A stretch of 64,000 bases of DNA. Origin: Pseudomonas sp. PDM04. Its GTDB lineage: Bacteria; Pseudomonadota; Gammaproteobacteria; Pseudomonadales; Pseudomonadaceae. The notes beneath the pieces are model-generated. The model saw only the letters and a list, made by a program, of their open reading frames with translations, did no database searches and was not told where the DNA came from. Made by a program: the position numbers and the translations under genes. Positions 7,897 to 17,286 of the stretch are shown here, one piece after another. The stretch's first letter is position 1; each line of letters starts with the position of its first letter. Location of the stretch: NCBI RefSeq assembly GCF_014851765.1, contig NZ_JACVAI010000003.1, positions 434,001 through 498,000 on the forward strand, written 5' to 3'.

Positions 7897-10488
7897 TCAG
7901 ATGTCCCAGACCAGGTTGACCGCGAAGTTGCGACCCGGTTGAGTCAGGCGGTCGAGGTTGGCGGGGCTCACGGCCGCGGCCTCGCCGACGCCGTCGTAAC
8001 CGCGCACGTCATCCCACAGCCAGTATTTTTTGTCGGTCAGGTTGTAGACACCGCCGCTGACGGTCACATCGTCGGTCACCTTGTAGTAGGCGCTCAGGTC
8101 GAGGATGCCGAAGCCCGGTGTCTTGAACTGGCTGCTGTAGCCATCCGGTGATTTGAAGGTCGTATCGTCGACACGATTTTTCTTCTTCACCAGCGTCCAA
8201 CTGAGCAACCCGCCATAGTTGTCCTGGTCGTAACCGAGGCCGAACACGCCGGTCAGCGGGTTGACGCTGTTGATCGGCTGGCCGGTGTCGTTGTTGCGGC
8301 CATAGAGGTAGCTGATCGAGCCCTGGGTATAAAGGCCCTGCGGTGCGCCAAGGGTGTCGAGGTTCAGGCGACCCTTGAGTTCCACGCCCTTGATGGTGGC
8401 GTGTTTGATGTTGGCGCTGCGGAAGGTCGGTTCGTCATAGCCTGGGCGGACGGCGTCTTCGTCGATGAAGTCGCGGTACTTGTTGTAGAACACCGCGACG
8501 TCGAAAGAGCCCTGTTCGAAGTTGCCGCGCAGACCGGTTTCGTAGCCCTGGCTTTTTTCCGGGTCCAGGTCCGGGTTCGGTTCCACGCGATAGCCGGCCA
8601 CGGTGTTGTCGAAACGTCCGTAGAGTGCTTTCGCGGTCGGGGTGCGGAAGCCTTCGGCGTACTGGCCGTACCAGGTGTAGTTGTCGTTGAAGGCGTAGGT
8701 CAGGCCGAACTTGGGCGAGACTTTGTGCCAGGTCTTTTTCTCATTGCTGACGGTGCCGCGACCGTCGGCCGACACGGTGTTGAGAAACTCCTGGGTGATG
8801 TGCGGCTTGAGCTCGGTGTAGTCATAGCGCAGGCCCGGCGTGAAGGTCCAGTTGTCCCAGTTGATCTGGTCCTGGGCGAACAGGCTGTAGGTGTTGATGG
8901 TCGGGTCCGGGAAGTCGCTGGATTTCACCAGCACGTCCTGAGAGCTGATGGCCCCCGCACCGGCGCAACGCAAGCCGACCGCCAGGCACGTGCCGCTGCC
9001 GCTGCGCGAACCGGTGACTTTCTGCTGCTTGAGGGTGGTGCCGTAGGTCAGCAGGTGCTCGGTGTCGGCGATGCTGAAGGCCTTGTCCAGTTGCGCGTCG
9101 AACACCCATTGTTTTTCTTCGTAGAGCGTCTCGCGGCTACGGATGACCCGGCGGGTGATCGGGTAGAAGTACTCCAGGGTGCTTTGATCGGTCTTGGCGA
9201 TCTGATAATTGAGGCTCCACTTGATGTTGTCCGCCAGCAGGCTGTCGAGGGCGAAACTGTGCTCCAGGCCGAAACGTTCGCGGGTAATGGTGTCGTTACC
9301 GGTGCGCCACTGGTACATGCCGCCGGGCAGGATATTTACCGGAATCCCCGGCGCGCCTTTGTCGTAGGGGCCGCCGTAGGCGCTTTTCTGATCGGTGTCG
9401 CGGTCGTCCTTGTACTTCTCGTAGACCAGGCCCAGGCGCGAGTCTTCGTTGTAGTTCCAGCCGACCTTGGCCAGTACGTTGTAGGCCTGCACGTCTTCGG
9501 GGTTGGCGGTGGTGCGGCTCAGGCCGGTGCTGTTGTGGCTGCCGTAGGATTCGGTTTCATGACCGTCGCGCTGGCTGTAGTGCAGCAGGCCGTCGAACTG
9601 ATCGGCACGCCCGGCGACGGTGGCGGACTTGAGCCAGCTGTCGTCGGCCGAGCTGTAGCCGGTTTTCAGGCGAGCGCCGACGTCCTTGCCAGGCTTGATG
9701 ATGTCATCCGGGTCGAGGGTGAAGTAACTGACTGCGCCGCCAATGGCGTTGCTGCCGTAGAGCACCGAGGCCGGTCCGCGAAGGATCTCCACGCGCTTGA
9801 TGATTTCCGGGTCGACATAGTTTCGCTGGCTCTTGGCGTAGGGCCCGTTGAAGAAACCGTTGGGGATTTCCACGCCATCGATCTGCGTCAGGATGCGGTT
9901 ACCGTCGATGCCACGGATGTTGTAGCCGCTGATCCCGCCACGGGTTCCGGCTCCACCCACCGACACGCCCGGTTCGTAGCGCACCAGGTCCCTGATGTTG
10001 TTGACGTTGTTGCGGTCCAGTTCTTCGCGGGTCTGGACCGTGACGGTGCTGGGCACGCTGTTCACGTTCTGCTCGTTACGCGTGGCGCTGATGGTCACCT
10101 GCTGCAGATTGAGGGTGTCGGCACCGGTGCGGCGTTCGAGCACGATGTTGTTGTTGCCCAGTTTGCGGTAGCTCAGGTTGGTCCCCACCAACAGGCGTTC
10201 CAGGGCTTTCTCCGGCGGCAGGGACCCTCGTACACCTGGCGACGCGACGCCTTGTGCCAGATCGGCCGAAAAGCCCACCTGCCAGCCGGTGACCGTGGTG
10301 AAGGCATTGAGGGCCGAGACCAGCGGTTGCTGCGCGATGGCAAAGCTGTAATCGCCCATGTTGCGTGGGGTCTGCTCGGTGGCGGTCGCCGCCAGCAACG
10401 GTGCGCTGCCGGCCATGAGAATGGCGGCGGTCAGCAGGGAAAGGACGCGGGACGAAGAGGAAGAGGCGCAAGTAAGGCGAGAGGACAT
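7897..10488 (-). CDS. hxuA: TonB-dependent heme receptor with signalling domain (HxuA-like)
   Basis: 863-residue outer-membrane receptor. It starts with a signal peptide ending near SAPLLAA. A secretin/STN signalling domain follows (about 45-120, SFAIAQQPLVSALNAFTTVT), then a plug (about 130-260) and a 22-strand barrel. The barrel carries the heme-receptor signatures GFRTPTAKALYGR (FRAP-like) and PNPDLDPEKSQGYETG (NPNL-like). The STN domain marks it as a transducer that tells the FecR-like neighbour when substrate is bound. Order and type match the P. aeruginosa hxuIRA system. No histidine lies between the FRTP and NPDL motifs, unlike classical heme receptors. The ATG at 10488 has GGAG 8 bases upstream and starts a clean signal peptide. 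Confidence 0.88.
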   Translation of the reverse strand: MSSRLTCASSSSSRVLSLLTAAILMAGSAPLLAATATEQTPRNMGDYSFAIAQQPLVSALNAFTTVTGWQVGFSADLAQGVASPGVRGSLPPEKALERLLVGTNLSYRKLGNNNIVLERRTGADTLNLQQVTISATRNEQNVNSVPSTVTVQTREELDRNNVNNIRDLVRYEPGVSVGGAGTRGGISGYNIRGIDGNRILTQIDGVEIPNGFFNGPYAKSQRNYVDPEIIKRVEILRGPASVLYGSNAIGGAVSYFTLDPDDIIKPGKDVGARLKTGYSSADDSWLKSATVAGRADQFDGLLHYSQRDGHETESYGSHNSTGLSRTTANPEDVQAYNVLAKVGWNYNEDSRLGLVYEKYKDDRDTDQKSAYGGPYDKGAPGIPVNILPGGMYQWRTGNDTITRERFGLEHSFALDSLLADNIKWSLNYQIAKTDQSTLEYFYPITRRVIRSRETLYEEKQWVFDAQLDKAFSIADTEHLLTYGTTLKQQKVTGSRSGSGTCLAVGLRCAGAGAISSQDVLVKSSDFPDPTINTYSLFAQDQINWDNWTFTPGLRYDYTELKPHITQEFLNTVSADGRGTVSNEKKTWHKVSPKFGLTYAFNDNYTWYGQYAEGFRTPTAKALYGRFDNTVAGYRVEPNPDLDPEKSQGYETGLRGNFEQGSFDVAVFYNKYRDFIDEDAVRPGYDEPTFRSANIKHATIKGVELKGRLNLDTLGAPQGLYTQGSISYLYGRNNDTGQPINSVNPLTGVFGLGYDQDNYGGLLSWTLVKKKNRVDDTTFKSPDGYSSQFKTPGFGILDLSAYYKVTDDVTVSGGVYNLTDKKYWLWDDVRGYDGVGEAAAVSPANLDRLTQPGRNFAVNLVWDI

Positions 10489-10564
10489 CGATAGTGCTCC
10501 GTGTCGCACGGGTTGTTATAGGTGCAGATAGGCATCCGAAGATGCGAATCAATTGCATTGGCTA

Positions 10565-10600
10565 TAACGAGACGTACGGGCGTCGGCTATCGAGTAAAAA
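10565..10600 (-). promoter_or_regulatory. candidate HxuI-type ECF sigma promoter of the TonB receptor gene
   Basis: On the minus strand TTTTTACT, 15 bases, then GTACGTCTCGTTA, identical in both blocks and spacing to the hemO promoter motif at 7814-7849. It leaves an untranslated leader of about 70 bases before the receptor ATG. Confidence 0.7.
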
Positions 10601-10614
10601 TAATTCTCATTCAG
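10596..10614 (-). promoter_or_regulatory. weak Fur-box-like sequence overlapping the receptor promoter
   Basis: CTGAATGAGAATTATTTTT on the minus strand matches the Fur consensus at about 12 of 19 positions. It overlaps both the fecR stop codon and the -35 block of the ECF promoter, so Fur could occlude that promoter in iron-replete cells. Confidence 0.4.
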
Positions 10615-11576
10615 TTCAGGATCACCAGCTTCGGGAATTCCTGAAGCCGCGCCGAGGTGATGTGGGCCAGTGAACGGACCACGTCCAGCGGCTGGTCGAG
10701 GCGATAGTTGCCGGTCACGGTGACATCGGCCAACTGCTCGTTGGTGTTGATGATCCAACCGGGGTAGTAGCGACGCAGTTCGGCCAGCACCTGATTCAGC
10801 GGGCAGTTCTCGAACACCAGTCGGCCCTGGACCCAGGCCAGTTCGGTGGCGGCATCGAGTTTGGCCGGGCGATCGAAGCCGTTGGGGCCGATGCGGATGC
10901 TTTCCCCGGCAGACAGGCGGATTCGCGCATCGTTACGGGTCGCGCGCAAGTCGACATCGCCACGCTGCACCTGCACCTGCGCCACGCCATCGAGGTAGCG
11001 CACCGCGAAGGCGGTATCGTGCACGCTGGCCTTGACCGGTCCGGCATCGATTTCCAGCGGCTGGCCGAGATGGGCGGGCACTTCGAAAAACGCTTCGCCC
11101 TGATACAGGCGGGCCACGCGCTGGCGATCGTTGATGGTGCTGGAAAACGCCGAATTGGTATTGAGCAGGACTTTCGAGCCGTCCTCCAGTTGCACGCGCT
11201 GGCGCTCGCCGACCACGGTCAGGTGGTCGGCCTGCAGGCGCATGGGCAGGTTGCTGAAACTGAACAGGCCGAGGATCAGCACGGCTGCCGTGGCCAGGGG
11301 TTTCCAGTGCGGGCGTAGGCGTGCGAGCACGGTGACTTTCGCTGGCCGCGTCGCCAGGTGTTGTGCGCATTCCGCCACCTGTGGACCCTCCCAGATCGCC
11401 CGGGCCTTGGCGTAGGCTTCGGCATGCAGGGCAGAGGCTTCCAGCCACTCGTTGAACTGCTGGCTCTGTTGCGCGCTCGGACTGTCCATCACGATCAACC
11501 AGTCCAGTGCCTGGTCCATCGCGCTTGCGGGGTCCTGCGCCGCAGGGGGCGCCGGAGAGTGGTGGATGTCCGTCAC
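10611..11576 (-). CDS. hxuR: FecR-family anti-sigma regulator (HxuR-like)
   Basis: 321 residues. An N-terminal cytoplasmic DUF4880 region (about 16-62, DQALDWLIVMDSPSAQQ, then FNEWLEASALHAEAY) contacts the sigma factor. One membrane helix follows (about 93-111), then a periplasmic FecR domain (VVGERQRVQLEDGSKVLLNT, with LYQGEAFFEV) and a C-terminal STN-like fold that touches the receptor. It passes the heme-occupied signal from the receptor to the ECF sigma. It lies between the sigma gene (81 bases upstream) and the receptor gene. Confidence 0.92.
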   Translation of the reverse strand: MTDIHHSPAPPAAQDPASAMDQALDWLIVMDSPSAQQSQQFNEWLEASALHAEAYAKARAIWEGPQVAECAQHLATRPAKVTVLARLRPHWKPLATAAVLILGLFSFSNLPMRLQADHLTVVGERQRVQLEDGSKVLLNTNSAFSSTINDRQRVARLYQGEAFFEVPAHLGQPLEIDAGPVKASVHDTAFAVRYLDGVAQVQVQRGDVDLRATRNDARIRLSAGESIRIGPNGFDRPAKLDAATELAWVQGRLVFENCPLNQVLAELRRYYPGWIINTNEQLADVTVTGNYRLDQPLDVVRSLAHITSARLQEFPKLVILN

Positions 11577-11657
11577 GGTGTTTCCTCGCAGTGTCTGTGC
11601 ACGGCTGTTTTATGAATGAGGCCTGAAAGCGGCCAAGAGTAGCAAAGCCCGGCGGTT

Positions 11658-12176
11658 TCAGTCGTGGTTCAACCGGTCGGCGACACCGACGCAGATCGCC
11701 ATGATCAGCTTCAGCTCCTTCTGTACGGTGCTCAATGACACGTCGAGCTTTTCGGCGATTTCCAGATAACTGTGCCCGTGCAAGCGGCTGAGGATGAAAA
11801 TCTGTTGCTGGCGGCTGCTGAGTTCACTGAGGCTCACGTTCAAACGCTCCAGCAATTGTTTGGCATGGGCGGCGTCCTCGGCACTGCTGGCCGGCGCGGC
11901 GACGCTTTCGACCACGTCCGGCGGCACGTCGTCGAGCATCGTGCGCGACTGGATGCGCCGCGCCCGAAGATGGTCCAGCGCCAGGTTACGGGCGGTCTGG
12001 AAAACGAACGGCTCCAGGTGATCGATGGCCCGCTCGCTGAGGGCCCGGGTCACGCGCAGGTAGGTTTCCTGCAACAGGTCTTCGGCGGTGCTGTGATTGT
12101 TGACCATTCGCTCCAATGTGCGCAGCAGCGAAACCCGCTGGGCGATGAAGACGTGATTGAAGCGCGATTGACTCAC
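11658..12176 (-). CDS. hxuI: ECF sigma factor, FecI type (HxuI-like)
   Basis: 172-residue sigma-70 of the iron-starvation ECF class. Region 2 spans about residues 10-77 (STAEDLLQETYLRVTRAL, then PFVFQTARNLALDHLRARR). Region 4 spans about 112-165 (LSELSSRQQQIFILSRLHGH, then YLEIAEKLDVSLSTVQKEL). It should direct RNA polymerase to the receptor and hemO promoters when released by the FecR partner. A Fur box ends 26 bases upstream of its start, so it is expected to be made only when iron is short. Confidence 0.92.
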   Translation of the reverse strand: MSQSRFNHVFIAQRVSLLRTLERMVNNHSTAEDLLQETYLRVTRALSERAIDHLEPFVFQTARNLALDHLRARRIQSRTMLDDVPPDVVESVAAPASSAEDAAHAKQLLERLNVSLSELSSRQQQIFILSRLHGHSYLEIAEKLDVSLSTVQKELKLIMAICVGVADRLNHD

Positions 12177-12201
12177 GGGAAGACCTGATCCATTTCGATC
12201 A

Positions 12202-12220
12202 GATGATAATGCTTATCATC
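12202..12220 (-). promoter_or_regulatory. Fur box upstream of the ECF sigma gene
   Basis: GATGATAATGCTTATCATC is an almost perfect 19-base palindrome of the Fur consensus, located 26-44 bases before the sigma factor start. Confidence 0.85.
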
Positions 12221-12273
12221 TGCGCGAGTGGTCAAGTGTTGATTTTCGCTGGTGTTCAACGAAGTCGAAAAAC

Positions 12274-12383
12274 CGCTGGGAGCGGGTGAATGCCCTTTGG
12301 GAGCGGGCTTGCCCGCGAAAGCGGCCGGAGGTTTCGATGTTGGCGGTGCCGGCCCTAACGCGAGCAGGCTCGCTCCCACAGGT
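12274..12383. repeat. REP pair, partly degenerate, plus a REP fragment
   Basis: TTGGGAGCGGGCTTGCCCGCG and ACGCGAGCAGGCTCGCTCCC face each other between the sigma gene and gapA. A third partial core (CTGGGAGCGGGTGAA) lies at about 12276. Confidence 0.75.
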
Positions 12384-12437
12384 GGCCTGGGTGAACACAA
12401 CCTTTGCATCCACCCCTAATGCCCTGCCTGGGAGACG

Positions 12438-13439
12438 TTACTCGGCGTTGCACAGCGCCAGGCAGTTATCGAGCATGCGGTTGGAGAAACCCCATTCGTT
12501 GTCGTACCAGGCCAGCACTTTGAGCAGCTTGCCGTTGGCCTTGGTGTGGTTGGCGTCGAAAATCGACGACAGCGGGTTATGGTTGAAGTCGCTGGAGACC
12601 AGCGGCAGGGTGTTGTAACCCAGGATTTTCGAATGCTGACTGGCCTGCCTGAGCAGTTCGTTGACTTCCTCGGCCGACGCTTCGCGCTTGAGTTGCACGG
12701 TCAGGTCCACCAGCGACACGTTGATGACCGGCACACGCACCGCCATGCCGGTCAGCTTGCCCGCCAGCTCCGGCAGCACCAGGCCGACCGCTTCGGCGGC
12801 GCCGGTCTTGCTCGGAATCATGTTCTGGGTGGCGGAGCGGGCGCGGTACGGGTCGGTGTGGTAGACGTCGGTCAGGTTCTGGTCGTTGGTGTAGGCGTGG
12901 ATCGTGGTCATCAGGCCGCTTTCGATCCCCAGCTCGCGGTGCAGCACCTGGGCCACCGGGGCCAGGCAGTTGGTGGTGCACGATGCGTTGGAAATGACCT
13001 GGTGGGACTGGCGCAGGATGTCGTGGTTGACGCCATAGACCACCGTGGCGTCGGCGCCCTTGGCCGGGGCCGAGATGATGACTTTGCGCGCACCGGCCGT
13101 AATGTGTGCGGCGGCCTTGGCCCGGTCGGTGAACAGACCGGTGCATTCGAAGACCACGTCGATTCTTTCCGCAGCCCAGGGCAGGTCGGCCGGGTTGCGA
13201 ATGGCGCTGACCGCAATACGGTCACCGTTGACGGTCAGGCTCTCTTGGTCGTGCTGGACATCGGCGTCGAACGTGCCGTGAACAGTGTCGTACTTGAGTA
13301 AGTGAGCATTGATCGCGCTGTCGCCCAGGTCGTTGATGGCGACGATCTGCAAATCCTGGCGGTAGCCCTGGGTATACAGTGCGCGCAGGACGTTGCGGCC
13401 GATACGGCCAAAACCATTGATTGCGATTCGAAGAGTCAT
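12438..13439 (-). CDS. gapA: glyceraldehyde-3-phosphate dehydrogenase, type I
   Basis: 333 residues, typical length. The NAD-binding start is [19 protein letters not shown]. The catalytic motif [11 protein letters not shown] contains the thiol C154, and H181 is the paired base in MTTIHAYT. It oxidises glyceraldehyde-3-phosphate made by the Entner-Doudoroff aldolase Eda to 1,3-bisphosphoglycerate. It is divergent from edd with two HexR-like boxes between them, the arrangement known for gap-1 in P. putida and P. aeruginosa. A short REP-containing gap separates it from the heme locus. Confidence 0.96.
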   Translation of the reverse strand: MTLRIAINGFGRIGRNVLRALYTQGYRQDLQIVAINDLGDSAINAHLLKYDTVHGTFDADVQHDQESLTVNGDRIAVSAIRNPADLPWAAERIDVVFECTGLFTDRAKAAAHITAGARKVIISAPAKGADATVVYGVNHDILRQSHQVISNASCTTNCLAPVAQVLHRELGIESGLMTTIHAYTNDQNLTDVYHTDPYRARSATQNMIPSKTGAAEAVGLVLPELAGKLTGMAVRVPVINVSLVDLTVQLKREASAEEVNELLRQASQHSKILGYNTLPLVSSDFNHNPLSSIFDANHTKANGKLLKVLAWYDNEWGFSNRMLDNCLALCNAE

Positions 13440-13461
13440 TAACAGGGCCGCCGTCGATTTG

Positions 13462-13476
13462 TTGTTGGAATTACAA
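13462..13476. promoter_or_regulatory. HexR box (gapA side)
   Basis: TTGTTGGAATTACAA fits the HexR pattern TTGT-N7-ACAA and lies 23 bases upstream of the gapA start. HexR repression of gap-1 and edd, relieved by KDPG, is established in P. putida. Confidence 0.75.
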
Positions 13477-13523
13477 GATTATTCGCAAAAAAATAGAAAA
13501 CAAGCCTTTTTAGTGGCAATATT

Positions 13524-13538
13524 TTGTTCAATCTACAA
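13524..13538. promoter_or_regulatory. HexR box (edd side)
   Basis: TTGTTCAATCTACAA, a second TTGT-N7-ACAA match in the gapA//edd gap, 120 bases upstream of the edd start. Confidence 0.75.
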
Positions 13539-13658
13539 CGAGTGACCTGAATCAACTGGTCCGAATGATCAAGCACACCGTCTGTCATTCCATCGACACC
13601 GGTCCCTGGTCAGCATAGACAATCAGGTCGCCACATCCGTTAGCCTGGAGTTCTGAAC

Positions 13659-15481
<1,823 letters not shown>

Positions 15482-15485
<4 letters not shown>

Positions 15486-16432
15486 AACTGGCTTTGGTCG
15501 GTGACATCGGTGGGACCAACGCACGTTTCGCGTTGTGGAAAAACCAGCAGTTGGAATCGGTCCAGGTCCTGGCGACGGCCGATCATGCCAGCCCGGAGGA
15601 GGCCATTGCCCTCTACCTGAGCGGGCTCGGCCTGGCGTCGGGTTCGATCGGCTCGGTATGCCTGTCGGTGGCCGGCCCGGTGAGCGGCGACGAATTCAAG
15701 TTCACCAACAATCACTGGCGCCTGAGTCGCAAGGCGTTCTGCCAGACCCTGCAAGTGGACCGCTTGCTGCTGGTCAACGACTTCTCGGCGATGGCGCTGG
15801 GCATGACCCGTTTGCAGCCCGGCGAATTCCGCGTGGTCTGCGAGGGCACGCCGGAACCGCTGCGCCCGGCCGTGGTGATCGGTCCGGGCACGGGCCTGGG
15901 CGTCGGCACTCTGCTGGACCTGGGTGCCGGCCGTTTTGCCGCGTTGCCGGGGGAGGGCGGTCACGTCGATCTGCCTCTGAGCAGCCCACGGGAAACCCAG
16001 TTGTGGCAGCACATCTTCAACGAGATCGGTCATGTCAGTGCGGAAACGGCGCTGAGCGGTGGTGGCTTGCCGCGCGTCTACCGGGCGATCTGCGCGGTGG
16101 ATGGGCATGAGCCGGTGCTGGATACGCCGGAGTCGATCACGGCCGCTGGCCTGGCAGGCGACCCGGTCGCCCTGGAAGTGCTGGAGCAGTTCTGCTGCTG
16201 GCTGGGTCGCGTGGCCGGCAACAACGTGTTGACCACCGGGGGGCGCGGCGGTGTGTACATCGTCGGCGGGGTCGTTCCGCGCTTTGCCGATTTCTTTCTC
16301 GAAAGCGGTTTTGCCCGGTGCTTTGCCGACAAGGGTTGCATGAGTGATTACTTCAAGGGCATTCCGGTGTGGCTGGTGACAGCGCCGTATTCCGGGCTGG
16401 TGGGCGCGGGTGTGGCGCTCGATCAATCCTGA
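15482..16432 (+). CDS. glk: glucokinase
   Basis: 316 residues, bacterial glucokinase of the Glk (ROK-unrelated) family. The ATP-phosphate motif is [13 protein letters not shown] at the N-terminus. [11 protein letters not shown] holds the catalytic aspartate, and GPGTGLGVG and [10 protein letters not shown] follow. It phosphorylates cytoplasmic glucose to glucose-6-phosphate for Zwf. The start is a TTG that overlaps the edd stop codon as TTGA, giving translational coupling. The next ATG would remove the ATP-binding motif. Confidence 0.95.
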
Positions 16433-16450
16433 GTTGAAATGCGATCAACT

Positions 16451-16479
16451 GTGGGAGCGAGCAAGCCCGCTCCCACATG
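16451..16479. repeat. single REP element
   Basis: GTGGGAGCGAGCAAGCCCGC followed by TCCCAC forms one imperfect palindrome between glk and gltR. Confidence 0.8.
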
Positions 16480-16533
16480 GATCATGTGGTGTTTGCATAT
16501 CCAGCGCTTGAGGCATAATCCGCCCCAATTTCA

Positions 16534-16544
16534 AACAACAAGGA
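16534..16544 (+). promoter_or_regulatory. A-rich Crc/Hfq-type motif before gltR
   Basis: AACAACAAGGA resembles the AANAANAA targets bound by Hfq with Crc in catabolite repression. It overlaps the ribosome site of gltR. Confidence 0.4.
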
Positions 16545-16554
16545 CGCCGCCCCC

Positions 16555-17286
16555 GTGAGCTCAGTCAACAAGTCGATATTGTTGGTCGATGACGATCAAG
16601 AGATACGCGAGTTGCTGGACACCTACCTGACCCGTGCCGGTTTCCAGGTGCGTACCACGCCCGACGGCGCCGGTTTTCGCCAGGCCTTGAACGAGGCGCC
16701 GAGCGACCTGGTCATCCTCGATGTGATGCTGCCCGACGAAGACGGCTTCAGCCTCTGCCGCTGGGTTCGCCAGCACCCGCGCCAGGCGCAGGTGCCGATC
16801 ATCATGCTCACGGCCAGTTCCGACGAAGCCGACCGGGTCATCGGCCTGGAACTGGGCGCCGACGATTACCTGGGCAAACCCTTCAGTCCCCGTGAATTGC
16901 AGGCGCGCATCAAGGCTTTGCTGCGTCGCGCGCAGTTCGGGCAGGAGCGTTCCGGCGGTGAAGTGCTGGCCTTCGACGACTGGCGACTGGACATGGTCAG
17001 CCATCGGCTGTTCCACACCGACGGCGAGGAAGTGATTCTCTCCGGCGCCGATTTCGCCCTGCTGAAACTGTTCCTCGATCACCCTCAGGAAATCCTCGAC
17101 CGCGACACCATCGGCAATGCCACCCGGGGTCGCGACCTGATGCCGCTGGATCGCATCGTCGACATGGCGGTCAGCCGTCTGCGTCAACGCCTGCGCGATA
17201 CCGAAAAACCGCCGCGGCTGATCCGTACCGTGCGCGGCAGTGGCTACCAGCTGGCGGCCAATGTGGTTGCCAGCAATGGTCACTGA
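16555..17286 (+). CDS. gltR: OmpR-family response regulator GltR
   Basis: 243 residues: a receiver domain (SILLVDDDQEIRELL, phospho-acceptor D56 in ILDVMLPDEDG, conserved K in YLGKPFSPREL) and a C-terminal winged-helix DNA-binding domain (about 140-235). In Pseudomonas GltR with the kinase GtrS controls glucose transport genes. The start is a GTG with AAGGA upstream, and the N-terminal MSSVNKSILLVDDDQ fits known GltR proteins. The stop codon overlaps the gtrS start region by 11 bases. Confidence 0.93.
   Translation: MSSVNKSILLVDDDQEIRELLDTYLTRAGFQVRTTPDGAGFRQALNEAPSDLVILDVMLPDEDGFSLCRWVRQHPRQAQVPIIMLTASSDEADRVIGLELGADDYLGKPFSPRELQARIKALLRRAQFGQERSGGEVLAFDDWRLDMVSHRLFHTDGEEVILSGADFALLKLFLDHPQEILDRDTIGNATRGRDLMPLDRIVDMAVSRLRQRLRDTEKPPRLIRTVRGSGYQLAANVVASNGH

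Noticed and set aside
8401..10494. A 697-codon open frame on the plus strand opposite the TonB receptor gene
   Set aside because: It is the antisense shadow of a well-supported receptor; its translation is low-complexity Val/Gly/Arg-rich with no family motif.
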